Shown: piece after piece, positions 5,533 through 5,585 of the stretch | Layout: every line of letters starts with the position of its first letter | Position numbering within the stretch: the first letter of the stretch is position 1 | NCBI GenBank assembly: GCA_946538445.1 | Contig: CAMNGO010000142.1 | Location: 1-5,585 of the forward strand | Reading direction: 5' to 3' | Length of the DNA: 5,585 nt | DNA from: an uncultured Lachnospiraceae bacterium | GTDB taxonomy: Bacteria > Bacillota > Clostridia > Lachnospirales > Lachnospiraceae | The notes under the pieces: model-generated | Told to the model about the DNA's origin: nothing | Seen by the model: only the letters and a program-made list of their open reading frames with translations | The model's database searches: none | Made by a program: the position numbers and the translations under genes

Positions 5533-5563
5533 AAAAAAGGACAGCTTGCGCTGTCCTTTTTTT
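5533..5563 (+). terminator. Strong intrinsic terminator after ftsH
   Basis: GGACAGC (5539-5545) and GCTGTCC (5550-5556) pair around a TTGC loop. The stem is flanked by six A residues before it and seven T residues (5557-5563) after it, giving up to 13 paired positions and a clean T tract. The A run on the other side means it could also stop transcription arriving on the minus strand. Confidence 0.92.
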
Positions 5564-5585
5564 CGTATTCCTTATGACATCAGTC

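Noticed and set aside
3642..5534. 630-residue minus-strand frame antisense to nearly all of ftsH
   Set aside because: The opposite strand encodes a complete FtsH with every catalytic motif. The antisense product is low-complexity, rich in His, Ile and Gly, with no recognisable domain, as expected from FtsH codon bias.
1..5585. CRISPR arrays, insertion sequences, attachment sites, toxin-antitoxin or defence genes
   Set aside because: No spaced direct repeats, transposase-like frames, terminal inverted repeats or accessory genes were seen. All sizeable frames are explained by housekeeping genes or their shadows.

Overview
This is an ordinary housekeeping segment of a low- to mid-GC Gram-positive genome. 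It most resembles the Clostridia, probably Lachnospiraceae. The evidence is the set divIC - tRNA-Met - tilS - hpt - ftsH in the order familiar from Bacillus and Clostridium, an hup-rqcP pair beside it, strong GGAGG-type ribosome binding sites, a TTG start for ftsH, and clear TTGACA-type promoters. The genus cannot be read from the sequence.

Layout. On the minus strand, hup (histone-like HU protein, 426-701) is followed by rqcP (S4-domain ribosome quality-control factor, 98-337); a long hairpin at 364-398 lies between them. A 287-bp divergent intergenic region (702-988) carries a near-consensus promoter for hup and two candidate promoters for divIC. On the plus strand come divIC (989-1348), a CAT-anticodon tRNA with its own strong promoter and intrinsic terminator (1368-1526), and then the compact cluster tilS-hpt-ftsH (1581-5399). 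tilS and hpt overlap by 8 nt; hpt and ftsH are 23 nt apart. A strong terminator at 5533-5563 follows 133 bp of apparently non-coding sequence. No gap without a gene exceeds 300 bp.

Functional theme. rqcP serves ribosome rescue, the tRNA and TilS serve AUG/AUA decoding, Hpt serves purine salvage, FtsH does membrane proteolysis, DivIC does septum assembly, and HU compacts DNA. I found no mobile element, CRISPR array, toxin-antitoxin pair or other accessory system, and I do not claim a new biological system here. The points worth a second look are regulatory or about gene order: the intercistronic hairpin, the palindrome just upstream of tilS where no promoter is visible, the absence of sporulation genes from between these neighbours, and an inverted repeat downstream of ftsH.
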